Origin: Arenicola marina
Taxonomy: Eukaryota; Annelida; Polychaeta; Arenicolidae
Length of the DNA stretch: 64,000 nt
Reading direction: 5' to 3'
Assembly: GCA_964019135.1 (NCBI GenBank)
Contig: OZ025249.1
Location: 7,056,039 to 7,120,038 of the forward strand
Below the pieces are notes generated by a model. It did not search any database and was not told where the DNA came from. It worked only from the letters and a program-made list of their open reading frames with translations. Made by a program: the position numbers and the translations under genes. This document shows positions 57,216 through 64,000 of this stretch, one piece after another; the first letter of the stretch is position 1; each line of letters begins with the position of its first letter.

Positions 57216-58221
57216 GATCAGCCAGCACCCTCATACGAGATATTCTAGCATGTCGAGTTGACATACATCGAGACAACTCGCGTCGCGCATCACGTGTCGC
57301 GCGCATCTCATCGCGCGCATCCGTAACGTCATTTTCACATCGCATCGCGCGTCGAGAAAGCCCTATTTTTATTTCCCGGTATCGCAATCATCCCCAGTTG
57401 CCCGCGGCCAGGCCAGTGATCACGTGACTTATTGGGTGGCTCCTTGGCGTGAGTGACGTCAGACATCGCGGTCTCGTGCCTGGATCTGGACCCATTACCA
57501 GGGGCGCGAGTTGGGTGGGGCGGGGGAGGGGGAAGGGGGGTTAAAGGTGTACCATATATAGAACATGGCGACGGATTGGTCTGCAGCATCAGTCGTCAGG
57601 CTTATGTCCTTACTATTTATATGTTGTACGCAGACAGGGCGATGGCAGCGTGTCTCACGTATAGGTGTTTTCGTGGAAGTTAATTGGGGAAGTCATCAAT
57701 GAACGAAGGTCTGCCAAACCGGTGGCAGTGCCTAAAGCTACGCAGAGTAAACCCAGGTTGTTAGTTTCCGTTTTATCCAGGGCACATCTGGAAAGTTAAA
57801 GCCTGCTCATGGCTTTATCTCATAAGGAACCTGTATCCATCATCATAGCATACTAGATTGATACTTTAGGGCACTTTTGCGCACATAAAGGCTAACATGG
57901 GCGGACAGATCTCACAGCAATGAAATGGATTTGCATGAAACATGTGTCAGAGCCAATTGGCAATTATTAACGTAAGCCCACGCCCTCTGCGGGAATACAA
58001 CATCCAGTTGTATTTTTCAGATTTGTTAGCGATATATCAATACATGACGCTTTTGCCGAGGAACAAACGGTTTATATGAATATTTCATGTTTAAATACCG
58101 GTTGCTATGGGTCTCGAGATTCGCAATCTTAAGGAAACACACAGTGGTTGCCGATAGTAGTTCTAGAGCGATCAGCTAGATGTCACCCGCTCTCGGCCTT
58201 ACGACTTTAAGGAAGTCCCTG

Positions 58222-58372
58222 GACATATCTACCCCACCAGCATGACGGTATTACACAAGAATGTAGAGGGGGGTGGGGGGGGGACATATCTACCCCACCA
58301 GCATGACGGTATTACACAAGAATGTAGAGGGGGGTGGGGGGGGGGCATATCTACCCCACCAGCGAGAAGGCA
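58222..58372. repeat. Short tandem repeat (about 2.2 copies)
   Basis: A unit of about 67 bp starting acatatctaccccaccagc and ending in a G run occurs twice, with a partial third copy. Confidence 0.85.
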
Positions 58373-60424
58373 CTGACAGGCTAATGCTCGGCGTGATGGC
58401 GCCAAGAAGAGACAATATTCATACAGAGAAAACAGGAAAGGTTAAGTGGGCTCCCACTGGTTCCACACCCCAGCCTGGCTGGCTTAGCGTCTCGAGATGT
58501 GAGTCCATCGCCAGGTTGTTATCCCCTAGCTAAGGCGACACACCAGGCCAAGGAGATCCATCTTACGGGACGGTGCAAAACCGCGACAGGCTCAAACAGT
58601 TTCCCTGGGTTTTGCCATCCCAGTGGCTGTGTGGCCAGCGCCAGCCGATGGCAAGCCAATGATTTAGGGCGTTCTGAACGATGCCCACCGGACCACTGTG
58701 GATGTTTTATCGGTCTGCGTCAAATCACTGTTCAGGGAAGGTTGCTTGATAGCATGAAACGACAGGCTAGTGTATCAAGTTCGGCAAATAAAGAAAATAT
58801 CCTGGTAGTTTGGTTGGCCCTCATATCTCTCTACCTCGGGGGGTTAGCAGCTCGTTTTGGAAAAAATAACTGCAATTATCCGCCCTCGAATATTCATCAT
58901 GTATTTTTTCATTCCTCCGGTCGAAATCAACGCATAGAAATGGTGGTTTGAGAGGGGGGGGGGGGTCCAGGGAGTCTAGACCCCCCCCCCCACCCCCTCT
59001 TTTTTTTATATCAAAGATGCCTTTTGTTTTTTAAATATTTGCCATTATACTAGTGGATGCATATAGATCCTTCCTTTTTCCGGTTCAGCCCCCTGTCTTA
59101 GCTTGAGAGCCCGACCCATGTTCCATCCTCACCTCTGTTCACAATTTGCTCTCACTTTTCTCAAGATGATTTTTTGCAAGCTTACGCAGCCTGTGTTATG
59201 GGCGCAGGTCATGAAGGACATGTATGAACGTTGTTTATTTGCACACGTAATGTTTGTACACCCCCCTCAGGACTGCCTTATCCTGCCAGGCATTGTCGGG
59301 GGCACGCGCGCTGCCACCCAAGCCACCCGCACCAGGGTCACCTGACCACCATGCCAAGCGTGGCTTTTCTCTGCATACAAATAGTTAACGCCAATATTTC
59401 CCAGGGTGTCAGGCGATAAGTGGGATTAAAGCCGACATAATAATGGTCCTTCCATAACGGGACGGTCCCGTCAACTGTCCTGGTGGCGCCGAGCACTTGA
59501 TGACGGCAATTACAGTATAATCTCAGGGGAGAGGGTCTAACATGTTCCTGAAGACCCCCCACCCCCTAAACCCCCGCACTCCGCACCCCCCACCCCCAAT
59601 ATGGAGAGCGGTATAGTGCATTGGACCCCAGCGTGACGGGGCGCCCCACCACTAGCCGTCAGTCCGCCGTACGGGCGGGGGGTGAGTGTGGTGGGGGCGG
59701 GGGTCAAATGAGATACACAGAAAGGTCAGCGACCTTTGGGGTCTGTGTTTACTATAACAACCCTGGGCACCACCTCAGCAGCAACCACCACCCCACGACA
59801 CCTGCCAAACACAAACTCTCACAATATTGCTAACAAGCGCTAGGGACAGTAACCGATGGAGGACTTAACTGCTGTTTTGAAACATGAGTCTCGGCAGTAG
59901 CGCCTTGATGGGTCGGGAATGTCCATCGGGCGCTCGGCCAGGGTCCTAACCCCCCCCCCCCCACCACCACCACTCCCACACCCGCCGTCAGGGATCCCGT
60001 TCGGTGCACCGGGCTCCGGAAGAGGCGAAGAGACTATCCAGCTGAAAAAGCACTCCCTCATGACCCATGATAGGTCGGTAATTGCAAAGACAGGAGCTGA
60101 CGGCATTGAGCCTCCGCTTCCTGGATAGGATCCCGGGGATCGCGTCCCGGGTCCTGTTTCCTTGGCGAGCCGGATGCCGCTCTGTGAGTAATCCAAGTGT
60201 ACAGGATCAGCCTTGGACCAACACATATTAGGTTACCGGGGGCGCCTGTCCGCAGCCTGGTTTTCTGTTTCTATAAAAGGTTAAACAAAAATGTCAATAC
60301 TGAATGGTCCAGATCGCTGGATTGATCCGTTGGTGTTTTACGCCAGTTTTGTTCACACACACTGTTATGTCGGGAGTGGCGGAGCGGCCCCATACACAGG
60401 CGGGCGTTGGTGTCTGCCGCCCAG

Positions 60425-63400
60425 TCGACTAGGGCACCTCTCACTCACGGCCACTGCCCCGTATGCAATATACACAGAGAATCGAGTAGGTCACCTCTCA
60501 CTCACGGCCACTGCCCCGTATGCAATATACACACAGAATCGAGTAGGTCGCCTCTCACTCACGGCCACTGCCCCGTATGCAATATACACACAGAATCGAC
60601 TATGTCACCTCTCACTCACGGCCACTGCCCCGTATGCAATATACACACAGGATCGAGTAGGTCACCTCTCACTCAGGGCCACTGCCCCGTATGCAATATA
60701 CACACAGAATCGAGTAGGTCACCTCTCACTCAGGGCCACTGCCCCGTATGCAATATACACACAGAATCGAGTAGGTCACCTCTCACTCAGGGCCACTGCC
60801 CCGTATGCAATATACACACAGAATCGAGTAGGTCACCTCTCACTCACGCCACGGCCCCGTATGCAATATACACACAGAATCGAGTAGGGCACCTCTCACT
60901 CACGGCCACTGCCCCGTATGCAATATACACACAGAATCGAGTAGGTCACCTCTCACTCACGGCCACTGCCCCGTATGCAATATACACACAGAATCGAGTA
61001 GGTCACCTCTCACTCACGGCCACTGCCCCGTATGCAATATACACACAGATATCGAGTAGGGCACCTCTCACTCACGCCACGGCCCCGTATGCAATATACA
61101 CACAGAATCGAGTAGGTCACCTCTCACTCAGGGCCACTGCCCCGTATGCAATATACACACAGAATCGAGTAGGTCACCTCTCACTCACGGCCACTGCCCC
61201 GTATGCAATATACACACAGAATCGAGTAGGTCACCTCTCACTCACGCCACGGCCCCGTATGCAATATACACACAGAATCGAGTAGGGCACCTCTCACTCA
61301 GGGCCACTGCCCCGTATGCAATATACACACAGAATCGAGTAGGTCACCTCTCACTCACGGCCACTGCCCCGTATGCAATATACACACAGAATCGAGTAGG
61401 TCACCTCTCACTCACGGCCACTGCCCCGTATGCAATATACACACAGAATCGAGTAGGTCACCTCTCACTCACGGCCACTGCCCCGTATGCAATATACACA
61501 CAGAATCGAGTAGGTCACCTCTCACTCAGGGCCACTGCCCCGTATGCAATATACACACAGGATCGAGTAGGTCACCTCTCACTCACGGCCACTGCCCTGT
61601 ATGCAATATACACACAGAATCGAGTAGGTCACCTCTCACTCAGGGCCACTGCCCCGTATGCAATATACACACAGGATCGAGTAGGTCACCTCTCACTCAC
61701 GGCCACTGCCCCGTATGCAATATACACACAGAATCGAGTAGGTCACCTCTCACTCACGGCCACTGCCCCGTATGCAATATACACACAGAATCGAGTAGGT
61801 CACCTCTCACTCACGGCCACTGCCCCGTATGCAATATACACACAGAATCGAGTAGGTCACCTCTCACTCACGGCCACTGCCCCGTATGCAATATACACAC
61901 AGAATCGAGTAGGTCACCTCTCACTCAGGGCCACTGCCCCGTATGCAATATACACACAGGATCGAGTAGGTCACCTCTCACTCACGGCCACTGCCCCGTA
62001 TGCAATATACACACAGAATCGAGTAGGTCACCTCTCACTCACGGCCACTGCCCCGTATGCAATATACACACAGAATCGAGTAGGTCACCTCTCACTCACG
62101 GCCACTGCCCCGTATGCAATATACACACAGAATCGAGTAGGTCACCTCTCACTCACGGCCACTGCCCCGTATGCAATATACACACAGAATCGAGTAGGTC
62201 ACCTCTCACTCAGGGCCACTGCCCCGTATGCAATATACACACAGGATCGAGTAGGTCACCTCTCACTCACGGCCACTGCCCCGTATGCAATATACACACA
62301 GAATCGAGTAGGTCACCTCTCACTCACGGCCACTGCCCCGTATGCAATATACACACAGAATCGAGTAGGTCACCTCTCACTCACGGCCACTGCCCCGTAT
62401 GCAATATACACACAGAATCGAGTAGGTCACCTCTCACTCACGGCCACTGCCCCGTATGCAATATACACACAGAATCGAGTAGGTCACCTCTCACTCAGGG
62501 CCACTGCCCCGTATGCAATATACACACAGGATCGAGTAGGTCACCTCTCACTCACGGCCACTGCCCCGTATGCAATATACACACAGAATCGAGTAGGTCA
62601 CCTCTCACTCACGGCCACTGCCCCGTATGCAATATACACACAGAATCGAGTAGGTCACCTCTCACTCAGGGCCACTGCCCCGTATGCAATATACACACAG
62701 AATCGAGTAGGTCACCTCTCACTCACGGCCACTGCCCCGTATGCAATATACACACAGAATCGTGTAGGTCACCTCTCACTCAGGGCCACTGCCCCGTATG
62801 CAATATACACACAGAATCGAGTAGGTCACCTCTCACTCACGGCCACTGCCCCGTATGCAATATACACACAGAATCGACTATGTCACCTCTCACTCACGGC
62901 CACTGCCCCGTATGCAATATACACACAGAATCGACTATGTCACCTCTCACTCACGGCCACTGCCCCGTATGCAATATACACACAGAATCGACTATGTCAC
63001 CTCTCACTCACGGCCACTGCCCCGTATGCAATATACACACAGAATCGAGTAGGGCACCTCTCACTCACGGCCACTGCCCCGTATGCAATATACACACAGA
63101 ATCGACTATGTCACCTCTCACTCACGGCCACTGCCCCGTATGCAATATACACACAGAATCGACTATGTCACCTCTCACTCACGGCCACTGCCCCGTATGC
63201 AATATACACACAGAATCGACTATGTCACCTCTCACTCACGGCCACTGCCCCGTATGCAATATACACACAGAATCGAGTAGGTCACCTCTCACTGACGGCC
63301 ACTGCCCCGTATGCAATATACACACAGAATCGAGTAGGGCACCTCTCACTCACGGCCACTGCCCCGTATGCAATATACACACAGGATCGAGTAGGGCACC

Positions 63401-64000
63401 TCTCACTCAGGGCCACTGCCCCGTATGCAATATACACACAGAATCGAGTAGGTCACCTCTCACTCAGGGCCACTGCCCCGTATGCAATATACACACAGAA
63501 TCGAGTAGGTCACCTCTCACTCACGGCCACTGCCCCGTATGCAATATACACACAGGATCGAGTAGGTCACCTCTCACTCAGGGCCACTGCCCCGTATGCA
63601 ATATACACACAGAATCGAGTAGGTCACCTCTCACTCAGGGCCACTGCCCCGTATGCAATATACACACCGAATCGAGTAGGTCACCTCTCACTCACGGCCA
63701 CTGCCCCGTATGCAATATACACACAGGATCGAGTAGGTCACCTCTCACTCAGGGCCACTGCCCCGTATGCAATATACACACAGAATCGAGTAGGTCAGTT
63801 CTCACTCACGGCCACTGCCCCGTATGCAATATACACACAGAATCGAGTAGGTCACCTCTCACTCACGGCTACTGCCCCGTATGCAATATACACACAGAAT
63901 CGAGTAGGTCACCTCTCACTCACGGCCACTGCCCCGTATGCAATATACACACAGAATCGAGTAGGTCACCTCTCACTCAGGGCCACTGCCCCGTATGCAA
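60425..64000. repeat. 57-bp minisatellite running off the right edge (about 63 units)
   Basis: Tandem 57-bp units containing gtcacctctcactcacggcc and ccccgtatgcaatatacaca. Two classes alternate, actcacggcc and actcagggcc. A gatcgag variant recurs every 285 bp (61672, 61957, 62242, 62527), a five-unit higher-order repeat. The unit is a multiple of three, so it reads as a 19-residue repeat in open frames; I do not regard these as genes. Confidence 0.97.

Larger units (their letters stand above)
55636..60424. other. Unassigned G-rich stretch
   Basis: No recognised gene. From 55760 to 56900 the plus strand is very G-rich, with a near duplicate of gtggaaggggaatgggggta segments about 60 bp apart at 56405-56525. 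C/G homopolymer runs recur near 58940-58995 and 59950. Confidence 0.4.

Noticed and set aside
58499-58951. 150-codon plus-strand open frame
   Set aside because: Composition and lack of any recognisable motif, plus GC-skewed flanks, make a chance frame more likely.
60291-61285. Plus-strand open frames of 19-residue repeats
   Set aside because: The 57-bp unit is a multiple of three and happens to be stop-free; no promoter, splice structure or family similarity seen.
60425-64000. CRISPR array
   Set aside because: Direct repeats are contiguous with no unique spacers, and the DNA is eukaryotic; the same holds for every other tandem array here.
1-64000. Endogenous virus, LTR or other capsid-bearing element
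   Set aside because: No reverse transcriptase, integrase, protease, capsid or envelope-like segment and no long terminal repeats recognised on either strand.

Overview
The window is animal genomic DNA: split genes with GT-AG introns, long introns, tRNA-derived SINE-like copies and about 29 kb of tandem minisatellite. No bacterial, plasmid or viral gene was recognised. The intron-rich invertebrate genes, and above all minisatellites that run across exon/intron boundaries, fit a cephalochordate (amphioxus). I recall 'mirage' minisatellites spanning exon/intron boundaries at the amphioxus Adh locus; that recollection was not checked and the host call is an inference. Two genes can be read exon by exon, both on the minus strand and in tandem. 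The first (4618 down to 379, continuing past the left edge) is the N-terminal half of a ClC-6/7-like chloride channel/transporter: seven exons whose phases all match, about 338 residues. Its selectivity and gate motifs are unusual: GSGIP is GGGAP, and GKEGP is ATQGP, so the gating glutamate is glutamine. The second (21743 down to 8623) is an M1 zinc aminopeptidase of the aminopeptidase N / ERAP type: 19 phase-consistent exons, 742 residues, from just before the conserved [12 protein letters not shown] stretch to the stop codon, with GAMEN, HEIAH-X18-E and the catalytic Tyr all present. Its N-terminal exons were not found. Layout: 1-4.6 kb ClC; 4.6-8.6 kb intergenic, with a CRE, a 23-bp minisatellite and an RFX X-box; 8.6-21.7 kb aminopeptidase, with minisatellites inside three introns; 21.7-30 kb mostly unassigned, with SINE-like and dispersed repeats and a few candidate exons of an unrecognised minus-strand gene; 30-53.5 kb almost wholly tandem repeat (41-bp, then a 17.8-kb array of a 32-bp unit, then 13-bp and 67-bp units); 53.5-60.4 kb unassigned, G-rich, with a 22-bp array; 60.4 kb to the right edge a 57-bp array that runs out of the window. 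The most interesting signal is that three separate minisatellites, with units of 58, 37 and about 87 bp in two unrelated genes, each begin on a coding exon end and its 5' splice site. Each repeat unit therefore carries a copy of the exon tail plus donor, leaving rows of potential donors downstream of the real one. In the ClC gene the repeated exon tail includes the gate codon itself. The very long minus-strand open frames in the 11.8-13, 32-50 and 51-53.5 kb arrays, and the plus-strand ones in the 60-64 kb array, are products of stop-free repeat units and are not annotated as genes.
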